In this document: positions 52,832-61,481 of the stretch, in pieces
Layout of the letters: the number at the start of each line of letters is the position of its first letter
Position numbering within the stretch: the stretch's first letter is position 1
Assembly: GCF_000834635.1 (NCBI RefSeq)
Contig: NZ_JXQV01000012.1
Coordinates: 248,001-312,000, forward strand
DNA from: Agrobacterium tumefaciens
GTDB taxonomy: Bacteria; Pseudomonadota; Alphaproteobacteria; Rhizobiales; Rhizobiaceae
Length of the DNA stretch: 64,000 nucleotides
Direction: 5' to 3'
Notes under the pieces: model-generated
What the model was told of the DNA's origin: nothing
Seen by the model: the letters and a program-made list of their open reading frames with translations, nothing else
The model's database searches: none
Made by a program: the position numbers and the translations under genes

Positions 52832-53709
52832 AGAACGTGCCAGCAGAGCTTGCCGCGCATCTGGAAGGCGAGGCGACGACGACGTGCCAGTGCTGGAAGG
52901 TGAGCCTTCATGACGGTGCGGTGCTGGGTTTTACCGAGCATGATGAGGCGCTGACCTTCGGCGGTGTGATCTATCTGGCGGCCAGCGGCTTTCAGGCGGG
53001 CGAAAACGACAGCGAGACGGGACTGGCGGCGGCGAGCGGCGAGGTGGCGGGTGGCTTTTCCAGCGAGGCGGTGAGCGAGGCCGATCTTGCGGCGGGGCGC
53101 TATGACGGGGCGAAGGTGGAGCTTTACCTCGTCAACTGGCAGGCGCCGGAGCAGCATGTGCTGCTGAAGGTGCGCGAGATTGGCGAGGTGACGCGGGCGG
53201 GTGGTGCCTTCAAGGCCGAGCTGCGCAGTTTTGCCCATAGGCTTGGCCAGCCGCAGGGGCGGGTCTATGGGCGACGGTGTGATGCGGCGCTGGGGGATGC
53301 CCGATGCCGGGCCAATGTCGCGGCTTTTCGCGCGACTGGGGCGGTTGTTTCCATCAATGGCACGGGACGGATTGTGGTCTCGGGCCTTGGCGGCTTTGCG
53401 GAAGGGTTTTTCCGACAGGGCAAGCTTGCCTTTTCCAGCGGGGCGAATGCGGGCCGCAGCTTCGATCTGGATGACCATGCGGTGCGCAGCGGGGTGACGG
53501 AGCTGAGTTTCTGGCTGCCGCTGGAGGCAGCGCCGCAAGCGGGCGACGCCTTCACCGTCACGGCTGGCTGCGACAAGAGCTTTGCGACATGCAAGGCCAA
53601 GTTTTCTAACCAACTGAATTTTCGAGGGTTTCCGCATATGCCGGGCGCTGATTTTGCCTATTCCTATGTGACGAGCCGCACGCAACATGATGGCGGGGCA
53701 CTGTTTTGA
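52828..53709 (+). CDS. GTA gp13 tail hub protein (DUF2163)
   Basis: A 293-residue protein. DUF2163 begins MKNVPAELAAHLEGEATTTC and includes VLGFTEHDEALTFGGVIYLA. The conserved Cys-containing C-terminal region has FTVTAGCDKSFATCKAKF followed by NFRGFPHMPG. In R. capsulatus gp13 binds an iron-sulfur cluster through such cysteines. The start codon is GTG in a GTGA overlap with gp12. The stop shares TGATG with gp14. Confidence 0.92.
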   Translation: MKNVPAELAAHLEGEATTTCQCWKVSLHDGAVLGFTEHDEALTFGGVIYLAASGFQAGENDSETGLAAASGEVAGGFSSEAVSEADLAAGRYDGAKVELYLVNWQAPEQHVLLKVREIGEVTRAGGAFKAELRSFAHRLGQPQGRVYGRRCDAALGDARCRANVAAFRATGAVVSINGTGRIVVSGLGGFAEGFFRQGKLAFSSGANAGRSFDLDDHAVRSGVTELSFWLPLEAAPQAGDAFTVTAGCDKSFATCKAKFSNQLNFRGFPHMPGADFAYSYVTSRTQHDGGALF

Positions 53710-54143
53710 TGGCTGACATGGGAGAGCAGGTTTTAAGGCTTGCTGACAGCTGGATCGGCACGCCTTACCGGCATCAGGCCTCCACCAAGGGTGTGGGCTG
53801 CGACTGCCTTGGGCTGGTGCGCGGCATATGGCGCGAGCTTTATGGCGACGAGCCGGAGCTGCCACCGCCTTACGCCCGCGACTGGGCCGAGCGCAGCGGC
53901 GAGGACAGGCTGATGGACGCGGCGGCGCGGCATTTCGAAACGGTGCCAAGCCTTGGTGAGGCGCAGCCGGGTGACATGGTGCTGTTTCGCTGGCGGCCGG
54001 ACTGTGCCGCCAAGCATGTGGGCATTCTGGCCGGGCCCGATCACTTCATTCATGCCTATGAGGGGGCGGCGGTGCTGCGCTCTGCACTGGTGCCATCGTG
54101 GCGAAAACGCATTGCCGGTATTTTCCGATTTCCGCAGAGGTGA
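53709..54143 (+). CDS. GTA gp14 NlpC/P60 peptidoglycan peptidase
   Basis: A 144-residue NlpC/P60 domain. The catalytic Cys is in GVGCDCLGLVRG (Cys33) and the His in KHVGILAGPDHFIHAY (His103), with PGDMVLFRW between. It cleaves cell-wall peptides as DNA enters the recipient. The ATG at 53709 shares bases with the gp13 stop, and gp15 follows after three bases. Confidence 0.92.
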   Translation: MADMGEQVLRLADSWIGTPYRHQASTKGVGCDCLGLVRGIWRELYGDEPELPPPYARDWAERSGEDRLMDAAARHFETVPSLGEAQPGDMVLFRWRPDCAAKHVGILAGPDHFIHAYEGAAVLRSALVPSWRKRIAGIFRFPQR

Positions 54144-54146
54144 GTG

Positions 54147-57100
54147 ATGGCGACCTTGGTTTTACAGGCGGCGGGTGCCGCCATCGGCAGCATTTTCGGG
54201 CCGGTTGGCGCCATGATCGGCAGGGCGGCGGGGGCGCTGGCAGGCAGTGCGCTGGATAGTGCGATGCTCTCCTCCTCGAAAACCGTCTCAGGGGCACGGC
54301 TTTCCACGGCGCGCATTCCCGGTGCCGAAGAAGGGGGCGCGATAACACGGGCCTATGGCACGGTGCGCATTGGCGGCACGCTGATCTGGGCCACACGGTT
54401 TGAGGAAAGCGTGACGCGGGAGCGGCAGGGCGGCAAAGGCGGTGGTGGCAGCGCATCGACCACGGTCGAGACCTATAGTTATTTCGCAAATCTGGCCGTG
54501 GGCCTGTGCGAGGGTGAGGTTGCGCTGGTGCGCCGTGTCTGGGCGGACGGGCAGGAGCTTGATCTGACCGGCATCGAGATGCGGTTTTACCCCGGCAGCG
54601 ACGACCAGCTTCCCGACCCGCTGATTGAGGCGCGGCAGGGGGCTGGCAATGCGCCAGCCTATCGCGGGCTTTCCTATGTGGTGTTCGAGCGGTTGCCGCT
54701 GGACAGTTTTGGCAATCGCATTCCGCTGTTTCAGTTCGAGGTGATCAGGCCCATTGGCAAGCTGGAGCGCCAGATCCGAGCCGTGACCGTCATTCCCGGC
54801 GCGACCGAGCATGGTTATGCCACCATTGCGGTTTCCGAGCGGGCGGGCGCTGGCGAGAGCCGGGTGATGAACCGCCACACATTGACGGCGGCCACCGACT
54901 GGCAGGCCTCGATGGACGAATTGCAGGCGCTGTGCCCCAATCTGGAAAGCGTGGCGCTGGTGGTTTCATGGTTCGGCACGGATATGCGGGCGGGCGAGTG
55001 CCGGATTCTGCCGGGGGTGGAGGTGGCCTTCCGTGACCGCGAAAGCGCCTTTTGGTCTGTCGCGGGCATGGGGCGCGGGCAGGCGCGGCTGGTGAGCCGC
55101 CGCGACGGTGGCCCTGCCTATGGTGGCACGCCTGGTGATGCTTCCGTTCTGCAGGCGATTGCGGATTTGAAGGCACGTGGGTTGAAGGTGTGCCTCTACC
55201 CCTTCGTGATGATGGACATTCCCTCTGCCAACGGCTTGGCCGACCCCTATGGCAAGGCCGAGCAGGACGCCTATGGCTGGCGGGGCAACATTACCTGCCA
55301 CCCGGCAGCGGGAATGAGCGGCAGCGCCGACAAGACTGCGGCTGCGCGCACGCAGATTTCCACCTTCTGCAACCGCGCTGACGGATATCGCCGCATGGTG
55401 CTGCATTATGCGGCGCTGGCAAAACAGGCGGGCGGCGTGGATGCGTTTCTGATCGGCTCCGAACTGCGCGGGCTGACGCGGGTGCGCGACGGGGCAAGCG
55501 CCTTTCCCTTTGTGGAAGAGCTGGTGCGGCTGGCGGGCGATGTGCGCGCCGTTGTGGGGGCTTCGACAAAGCTGACCTATGCTGCCGACTGGAGCGAATA
55601 TTTCGGCTATCACCCGGCAGATGGCACCGGCGATGTGTTCTTTAACCTCGATGCGCTGTGGGCGAGCCCCAGCATCGACGCCATTGGCATCGACAACTAC
55701 ATGCCGCTCTCCGACTGGCGCGACGAGGATGTGCAGGGCAGCAATCCCGACGGGTTTGACGGGCCTGACGATGCGGCGGGCTTTGGCCGTTCCATCACGG
55801 CGGGAGAAGGGTTCGACTGGTATTATGGCAGTGATGCGGACCGGGCGAGCCGGACGCGCCGCGCCATTTCCGACGGCATGAGCGGCAAGCACTGGGTCTA
55901 TCGCTACAAGGACCTGGGCAGTTGGTGGCAGAACCGGCACTATAACCGCATTGCCGGTGTGGAAAGCACTGTGGCAAGCGCCTGGGTGCCGGGGATGAAG
56001 CCTTTCTGGTTTACCGAACTGGGATGCCCGGCCATCGACAAGGGCGCGAACCGGCCCAACACCTTTATCGACCCGAAATCATCCGAAAGCGCCTATCCGC
56101 ATTTTTCCAGCCGAATGCGCGCCGACAGCCAGCAGCGGCGGCTTCTGGAGGCGCATCACGACCACTGGAAGAGCAGCGCACCACCGGCGGGGATGGTCGA
56201 TCCTAACAGGATTTTCGTGTGGACATGGGATGCGCGGCCCTTTCCGGCCTTTCCGCAGGACACGGCAACATGGAGCGATGGAGCGAACTGGCGCACCGGC
56301 CACTGGCTGAATGGCAGGCTGGGCGCGACGACGCTGGCGGACCTGATAACCGCTGTGCTTCAGGACCACGGCTTTGAGGATTTCGACGTTTCTGCCGTGA
56401 CGGGCGATGTGACAGGCTATGCGCAGGCCGATGTGACGGCGGCCCGCAGCCTGCTGGAGCCGCTGCTGGAGGCATTTCAGGTTCATGTCATAGAGGATGG
56501 GGGCAAGCTGCGGTTCGTCTCTCGCGGACGGGCGGCGACACGCACCAAGGTGATTTCGGCATATGCCGACAGCGAGGATGCTGCACTTTGGTCCGAGGCG
56601 CGTGGGCATGAGAGCGATTTTGCCGCTGAAGCGGTGCTGACCGCGTATAACCCGGCGCTGGATTATGAGCAGGCCAGCGTTCGTTCCCGCCGCATCGACA
56701 ATGCCGGAAACCGGGTGCTACGCTATGATCTGGGCGCGGTGCTGGCGCAGGAAACCACGCAGAACATGGTGGAAGCGCTGTTGCGCGACAACCGACTGGC
56801 ACGCCGCACGGTGAGCTTTTCGATTTCGCCCAGCGACATTGCGCTGGACCCCGGCGATTGTGTGGAACTGGTGGATGGCCCCGCCGGGCGGTTCATCGTG
56901 AGCCGTATCGAGGATGGCGACCTCAGACGCATTGACGCTCGGGAGTTTGCGCCGGCGGCGCTGACCGTTTCGCTTGAGGGAGAAGCGCCACGCGCGAGCG
57001 CGAGCGGGGCATCCAGCGGGTTTGACCCCGACATCGTGCTGATGGACCTGCCGCGATTTGAGATGGGGGAGGCGCAGAGCTTTGCGCGGGTGGCAGCCTT

Positions 57101-57947
57101 CGCGCGGCCATGGCGGCGCATGGCGCTTTCCGTTTCTGCCGGGACTGAGGGTTATGTGGCGCGGGTGCTGCTGGACCAGCCTGCGAAGATCGGTGCGCTT
57201 GGCAGTGGCTTGCCGCCGGGCCTTGCGGGACGGTTCAACGGGGCTGGCGCTATCGACCTCACGCTGCCCTATGGCGATCTGTCATCGGCGTCCGATCTGG
57301 CCGTGCTGAACGGCGCAAACCGCATCGCTATCCGCAGCGGAAATGGTGCCTGGGAGGTTGCTGCTTTTGCGTTGGCGCAGGAGACATCGTCAGGCCAATG
57401 GCGGCTGACGCGGCTGCTGCGGGGGCTTGCCGGAACCGAGGATGCGATGGCGGCGGGCGCTGCTGCAGGTGCCGAAGTGGTGGTGCTGGATGCTGGCGTG
57501 GTGGCGATGGGTCTTCGGGCCGAAGAGCGAGGACTGCAACTGAACTGGATCGTCGAGGCGTCGGGCGCGCAGGTTTCACGCGTCGGGCCATTTTCCTTTG
57601 CGGGTGGAATGCGGGTGGAAACGCCGCTCGCGCCGGTGCATCTGCGTGGCCTTCGCACGCCAGCCGGTGTGCGGCTGACATGGGTGCGCCGGGGCCGTGT
57701 GGAGGCCGATGGCTGGGATGCGGCTGATATTCCGCTGGACGAGGTTTCCGAGAGATACCGGGTCGAGGTGCTCTCCGGCAACACGGTTCGGCGCGTGATG
57801 GAGGTGGGCGAAGCCGCCTGCCTTTATGCGGCAAGCGATGAGCTGGCTGATTTTGGCGCGGCACAAAGCGCGCTTTCTGTGCGGGTGCGCCAGCTGGGGC
57901 GGGCCGTGCCGCTGGGCATTGCGGCAAGCCGCACGCTCCGCCTTTAA
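54147..57947 (+). CDS. GTA gp15 host-contact (megatron) tail protein
   Basis: A 1266-residue protein, the largest in the window. It starts MATLVLQAAGAAIGSIFGPV, a hydrophobic, glycine-rich part. A GTA TIM-barrel-like domain (about 440-730) includes DAFLIGSELRGLTRVRDG, TYAADWSEYFGYHPADGTGD, DAIGIDNYMPLSDWRDEDV and KPFWFTELGCPAIDKG. The later part is beta-rich with phage tail and fibronectin-like features. It lies at the tail tip, reaches the recipient surface and probably helps DNA cross the membrane. It is followed by a holin-like gene. Confidence 0.93.
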   Translation: MATLVLQAAGAAIGSIFGPVGAMIGRAAGALAGSALDSAMLSSSKTVSGARLSTARIPGAEEGGAITRAYGTVRIGGTLIWATRFEESVTRERQGGKGGGGSASTTVETYSYFANLAVGLCEGEVALVRRVWADGQELDLTGIEMRFYPGSDDQLPDPLIEARQGAGNAPAYRGLSYVVFERLPLDSFGNRIPLFQFEVIRPIGKLERQIRAVTVIPGATEHGYATIAVSERAGAGESRVMNRHTLTAATDWQASMDELQALCPNLESVALVVSWFGTDMRAGECRILPGVEVAFRDRESAFWSVAGMGRGQARLVSRRDGGPAYGGTPGDASVLQAIADLKARGLKVCLYPFVMMDIPSANGLADPYGKAEQDAYGWRGNITCHPAAGMSGSADKTAAARTQISTFCNRADGYRRMVLHYAALAKQAGGVDAFLIGSELRGLTRVRDGASAFPFVEELVRLAGDVRAVVGASTKLTYAADWSEYFGYHPADGTGDVFFNLDALWASPSIDAIGIDNYMPLSDWRDEDVQGSNPDGFDGPDDAAGFGRSITAGEGFDWYYGSDADRASRTRRAISDGMSGKHWVYRYKDLGSWWQNRHYNRIAGVESTVASAWVPGMKPFWFTELGCPAIDKGANRPNTFIDPKSSESAYPHFSSRMRADSQQRRLLEAHHDHWKSSAPPAGMVDPNRIFVWTWDARPFPAFPQDTATWSDGANWRTGHWLNGRLGATTLADLITAVLQDHGFEDFDVSAVTGDVTGYAQADVTAARSLLEPLLEAFQVHVIEDGGKLRFVSRGRAATRTKVISAYADSEDAALWSEARGHESDFAAEAVLTAYNPALDYEQASVRSRRIDNAGNRVLRYDLGAVLAQETTQNMVEALLRDNRLARRTVSFSISPSDIALDPGDCVELVDGPAGRFIVSRIEDGDLRRIDAREFAPAALTVSLEGEAPRASASGASSGFDPDIVLMDLPRFEMGEAQSFARVAAFARPWRRMALSVSAGTEGYVARVLLDQPAKIGALGSGLPPGLAGRFNGAGAIDLTLPYGDLSSASDLAVLNGANRIAIRSGNGAWEVAAFALAQETSSGQWRLTRLLRGLAGTEDAMAAGAAAGAEVVVLDAGVVAMGLRAEERGLQLNWIVEASGAQVSRVGPFSFAGGMRVETPLAPVHLRGLRTPAGVRLTWVRRGRVEADGWDAADIPLDEVSERYRVEVLSGNTVRRVMEVGEAACLYAASDELADFGAAQSALSVRVRQLGRAVPLGIAASRTLRL

Positions 57948-57980
57948 ACTTCACAATAACGTCAACCGAAAGGACCAAAA

Positions 57981-58187
57981 ATGGACGATATGAAAGCCTG
58001 GTATCAATCAAAAACCATCTGGGGTGCGTTGATTGCGGTGCTGGCACCGCTGTTGCATGTGGTGGGATTGAACCTGCCCGGCGGCTTTGAGGACGAGCTT
58101 GCGGAAGGGCTTGTCACGGTTGCGGGCGGCGTGGGCGGGCTGATTGCCCTGTACGGACGCCTCTCTGCGACGAGTGCAATCAAATAG
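57981..58187 (+). CDS. Holin-like small membrane protein at the end of the GTA cluster
   Basis: A 68-residue protein, MDDMKAWYQSKTIWGALIAV. Two hydrophobic segments (about 13-30 and 45-60) flank a polar GGFEDELAEGL loop. It resembles small phage holins that start with a K-A-W-Y-x-S-K-T-x-W-G motif. AAAGGACC precedes the ATG. With the lysozyme at 44472 it would complete a lysis pair. It could instead act in membrane anchoring. Confidence 0.65.
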   Translation: MDDMKAWYQSKTIWGALIAVLAPLLHVVGLNLPGGFEDELAEGLVTVAGGVGGLIALYGRLSATSAIK

Positions 58188-58198
58188 TGCGATGCGTT

Positions 58199-58238
58199 GT
58201 TGCACGGCAGCGTAGTGACACGCGCGCTGCCGTGCAAC
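58199..58238 (+). terminator. Strong hairpin closing the GTA cluster
   Basis: GTTGCACGGCAGCG and CGCTGCCGTGCAAC form a perfect 14-base stem around 12 bases, 11 bases after the holin-like stop codon. There is no T-run, but the position fits the end of the late operon. Confidence 0.65.
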
Positions 58239-58345
58239 GCAACATGGTGGCCCACATTCATTTGCCATTCAGAAGGTTTGCGCTACATATTTGACCATGA
58301 GTTCGCTTCGGCGTGCATCCGATTTGTCTGTGGAAGTTATTTGCA

Positions 58346-58615
58346 ATGGCATCACCTATCATCATCGCGACGCTAGCAGCCGGGCTTTTTGGCCTTCCTG
58401 CGCCGCAGGTGGGTGTGCAGGATGCACCCTTGCAGGGCCAGGTTCAACAGGTGGCCAGCGATTGCACCCGTGCCGTATCCCGCGTGGTGCGTGAAACGGG
58501 CGGGCAGCTTCTTTCGGTCTACCCTTCCAATGATGGCGAGAATTGCGTCGTGACCGTGTTGGTGCAGGGCAATGGCGAGCGCCCGCGCAAGGTGACCATG
58601 CGCGTTCCGATGTAG
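58346..58615 (+). CDS. feuN: FeuN-like small periplasmic protein
   Basis: An 89-residue protein with a signal peptide (MASPIIIATLAAGLFGLPAP). The mature part has two Cys (SDCTRAVSRVVRETGG, GENCVVTVLVQGNGERPRKV). In Sinorhizobium meliloti feuN lies directly upstream of feuPQ and encodes a small periplasmic protein of about this size that restrains the FeuQ sensor. Position, size and export match. I chose the ATG at 58346, where the signal peptide begins. The name is inferred from context. Confidence 0.7.
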   Translation: MASPIIIATLAAGLFGLPAPQVGVQDAPLQGQVQQVASDCTRAVSRVVRETGGQLLSVYPSNDGENCVVTVLVQGNGERPRKVTMRVPM

Positions 58616-58706
58616 AGCGTCGCAATTCCCCAAAAACTGGTATAGACCTGAGCCGGAATGACCGTCGTACTGCAGAATCGACGGATGGAATGAAGAGGGA
58701 CTGACG

Positions 58707-59378
58707 ATGCGCATTCTTGTGGTCGAGGACGATACCAATCTCAATCGGCAGCTGACCGACGCGCTGAAAGAAGCGGGCTATGTCGTCGACCAGGCCTATG
58801 ATGGCGAAGAAGGCCATTATCTGGGCGAAACCGAACCCTATGATGCCATCGTTCTGGATATCGGCCTGCCGCAGATGGACGGCATTACCGTTGTCGAGAA
58901 ATGGCGCGCTGGTGGAAAGTCCATGCCGGTTCTCATCCTCACCGCCCGCGACCGCTGGAGCGACAAGGTGGCGGGTATCGACGCCGGTGCCGATGATTAT
59001 GTGACCAAGCCTTTCCATGTGGAAGAAGTGTTGGCGCGTGTGCGCGCGCTGATCCGCCGTGCGGCGGGCCATGCGTCATCCGAAATTGTCTGCGGACCGG
59101 TGCGGCTCGACACCAAATCTTCCAAGGCGACGGTCAACGGCGTGACGCTGAAGCTGACGTCTCACGAATTCCGCCTTCTTTCCTACCTCATGCACCACAT
59201 GGGCGAGGTGGTGTCGCGCACCGAGCTGGTCGAGCATATGTATGACCAGGATTTCGACCGCGATTCCAACACGATCGAGGTATTTGTTGGACGCTTGCGC
59301 AAGAAGCTGGGCGTGGATCTGATCGAGACGATCCGGGGGCTTGGCTACCGGATGCAAGCGCCCGCAGATGCGAAGTAA
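58707..59378 (+). CDS. feuP: Response regulator FeuP (OmpR family)
   Basis: A 223-residue response regulator. The receiver domain is MRILVVEDDTNLNRQL with phospho-acceptor Asp51 (IVLDIGLPQMDG) and Lys in YVTKPFHVEE. The OmpR winged helix reads LKLTSHEFRLLSYLMHHMGE and ends GLGYRM. FeuP controls ndvA (cyclic glucan export) and other osmo-adaptation genes in rhizobia. AAGAGGGAC precedes the ATG. Its last codons overlap feuQ by 11 bases. Confidence 0.85.
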   Translation: MRILVVEDDTNLNRQLTDALKEAGYVVDQAYDGEEGHYLGETEPYDAIVLDIGLPQMDGITVVEKWRAGGKSMPVLILTARDRWSDKVAGIDAGADDYVTKPFHVEEVLARVRALIRRAAGHASSEIVCGPVRLDTKSSKATVNGVTLKLTSHEFRLLSYLMHHMGEVVSRTELVEHMYDQDFDRDSNTIEVFVGRLRKKLGVDLIETIRGLGYRMQAPADAK

Positions 59379-60768
59379 TTCACTCACCGCCCGCGTTCTG
59401 CTGCTGGCCTCGGCATGGTCTGTCTTGGCACTGGTGGTGATCGCGGTGGTGATTTCCACTCTCTACCGGCAAGGTGTGGAGCGCAGCTTCACCGATCTGC
59501 TGCGTGCGCAGCTTTACAACGTCATCAACTCCATTACCGTTTCCAACGAAAACACGCTTGCCGGAAGCCCGCAGCTGGGCGACCTGCGCTTTTCTCAGCC
59601 CGATACCGGATGGTACTGGGTGGTGGAGCCGCTGGGCAATTTCCAGACCGCACCACTTGTTTCGTCGTCGCTCGGCGTTTCGACGCTGCCGGTTCCCGGC
59701 ATTCTGGATGTGCCTTTCGACAATCGCTATGAGCGTTATTACGTTGTGACGGATGGTGCTGGAAACCGGGTGCAGGTGGCCGAGACCGAAGTGGTGCTGG
59801 ACGGCGAGGGCCGGGCGGCGCGGTTTCGCGTGACCGGAAATCTGAATGTCGTGGAAGACGATGTCCGCGATTTTTCCAATAGTCTCTATCTGGCACTGGC
59901 CGTTTTCGGGGTTGGAAGCCTTGTGGTGAACGGCCTTGCCATTCTCTACAGCTTGCGGCCGCTGGACCATGCGCGTGTGGCGCTTGGCAAGATACGCGGC
60001 GGGGATGCAGAGCGGTTGGAGGGTGAATTTCCCCGTGAAATCCAACCCTTGGCGACTGAGATCAATGCGCTGATTGAGAGCAACCGACGTCTTGTGGAGC
60101 GGGCGCGCATGCAGGTGGGCAATCTGGCGCACTCGCTGAAAACACCGATTGCGGTGCTGTTGAACGAGGCGCGCACGATGGACACCCACCATGGTGATCT
60201 GGTGCGCGGACAGGTGGATGCCATGCAGGCGCAGGTTCAATCCTACCTTTCCCGTGCCCGCATTGCCGCGCAGCGTGGCTCCATTCTGGCGCGTGCCGAG
60301 GCAGAACCGGCGCTTGAGCGGCTGGTGCGGGTGATGCGCCGGTTGAACCCGGAAAAGAGCTTCGAGCTGAACATGGAGCAGCCGGGCATGGTGCTGGCCA
60401 TGGAGCAGCAGGATCTGGAAGAGGCCGTTGGCAATCTGCTGGAAAATGCGGCGCGCTTTGCACAGTCAAGAGTTGTGGTGACGGTGACGCCAGGAACGCA
60501 TTCGTCTTCCGACCCGGATGTGACGCGCAGGTCATGGGTGACGCTTCTGGTGGAGGATGACGGGCCGGGACTGGAGCCGGAACAGATTACCGAAGCGATG
60601 AAGCGGGGCAGGCGGCTCGATGAAAGCCGACCGGGCACGGGTCTTGGTCTTTCCATCGTCAGCGAAGTGGTTTCAGAATACCACGGTACCTTTGCCATGC
60701 AGCGCAGCCCGCTTGGTGGGTTGAAAGCCGAATTGCTTCTGCCGGGACTTTCGAAAGAGCTTGCATGA
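59368..60768 (+). CDS. feuQ: Sensor histidine kinase FeuQ
   Basis: A 466-residue kinase. Two membrane segments (about 8-30 and 175-195) flank a periplasmic sensor of about 140 residues. HAMP-like sequence follows, then the HisKA box NLAHSLKTPIAVLLNEAR with His255. The ATPase has GNLLENAARFA, DDGPGL and GTGLGLSIVSEVVSE. The His box HSLKTP is the PhoQ/FeuQ variant of H-E-L-R-T-P. It phosphorylates FeuP and is probably held in check by the FeuN-like protein. Confidence 0.85.
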   Translation: MRSNSLTARVLLLASAWSVLALVVIAVVISTLYRQGVERSFTDLLRAQLYNVINSITVSNENTLAGSPQLGDLRFSQPDTGWYWVVEPLGNFQTAPLVSSSLGVSTLPVPGILDVPFDNRYERYYVVTDGAGNRVQVAETEVVLDGEGRAARFRVTGNLNVVEDDVRDFSNSLYLALAVFGVGSLVVNGLAILYSLRPLDHARVALGKIRGGDAERLEGEFPREIQPLATEINALIESNRRLVERARMQVGNLAHSLKTPIAVLLNEARTMDTHHGDLVRGQVDAMQAQVQSYLSRARIAAQRGSILARAEAEPALERLVRVMRRLNPEKSFELNMEQPGMVLAMEQQDLEEAVGNLLENAARFAQSRVVVTVTPGTHSSSDPDVTRRSWVTLLVEDDGPGLEPEQITEAMKRGRRLDESRPGTGLGLSIVSEVVSEYHGTFAMQRSPLGGLKAELLLPGLSKELA

Positions 60769-60840
60769 CGGAAAAAAACTGGCATGACATTGCGTGAGGA
60801 ATGACCGCGCCAGGATGGCGCGTTGAGAAGGAGTGTATTC

Positions 60841-61305
60841 TTGGTTGACGTGATAGGCAAAGCCGGATTTGCCGGTATGAACTCCAGCCTTATGCGCCCT
60901 GCGGTTGTCTCGCTGCTCTGCATTTCAGTTCTCAGTTCCTGCACGACATCCAATACCCGCAACGCCGGTGGCGGATTGCTGGGTCGCGGCGGTGCCTCTG
61001 CAACGCCCTACATTTCCGCGCTTCAGGGCGGGATTGCCGGCAGAAGCGGCCTGCAGATGAGCCGTGGCGATTTCAACAGGGCTATGGAAGCCGAATATCA
61101 GGCGCTGGAAACATCACCCGGTGGACAGGCCGTGGTATGGGGCAGCGGTGATACGCGGGGCGAAGTGGTTGCCAATGCGCCCTACCAGGTGGGCAACCAG
61201 AATTGCCGCCAATATGCCCATAGCCTGACCGTTGATGGCAAGCAGGCGAAAGTGCGCGGTGCTGCCTGTCGCAACAGCAATGGCACATGGACGCCGCTGA
61301 CCTGA
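60841..61305 (+). CDS. Surface-antigen-type lipoprotein
   Basis: A 154-residue protein with a lipobox (VSLLCISVLSSC). A glycine-rich stretch (GGGLLGRGGAS) follows, and then a C-terminal surface-antigen domain. Its blocks are FNRAMEAEYQALETSPGGQA and CRQYAHSLTVDGKQAKVRGA, and it ends in SNGTWTPL. It resembles the 17-kDa/RickA family of outer-membrane antigens. A GAAGGAG seven bases before TTG at 60841 supports that start; ATG at 60877 is an alternative. Confidence 0.72.
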   Translation: MVDVIGKAGFAGMNSSLMRPAVVSLLCISVLSSCTTSNTRNAGGGLLGRGGASATPYISALQGGIAGRSGLQMSRGDFNRAMEAEYQALETSPGGQAVVWGSGDTRGEVVANAPYQVGNQNCRQYAHSLTVDGKQAKVRGAACRNSNGTWTPLT

Positions 61306-61312
61306 CCTCGAT

Positions 61313-61326
61313 TTGACACATGTCAA
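61313..61326 (+). promoter_or_regulatory. FNR/FixK-type box ahead of the cytochrome c maturation operon
   Basis: TTGACACATGTCAA is a near-perfect TTGAC-N4-GTCAA palindrome of the Crp/FNR superfamily, in the 176-base gap before ccmI. A clear -10 at the expected distance was not found, so the call is moderate. Confidence 0.45.
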
Positions 61327-61481
61327 GGCAGGCGCAGGATTTGTCGTTCAAAAGCTGAACTGTGAGGTTTCTTGCCGGGGGTGGTGCATTGCTGTTACCA
61401 CCTGCGGTATATATCCTCAAATTCACGTCATTCCGCCGCGACTCATTCCAAAGCGGTGCGCATTCGAGTAATTGAAACGGC

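Noticed and set aside
52546-53949. 467-codon minus-strand frame over gp12-gp14
   Set aside because: Antisense shadow of DUF2460, DUF2163 and NlpC/P60 genes that overlap in a coupled operon.
42202-58187. An inducible prophage instead of a gene transfer agent
   Set aside because: No integrase, excisionase, repressor, replication gene or flanking attachment repeat is seen, and the gene order and families match GTAs.
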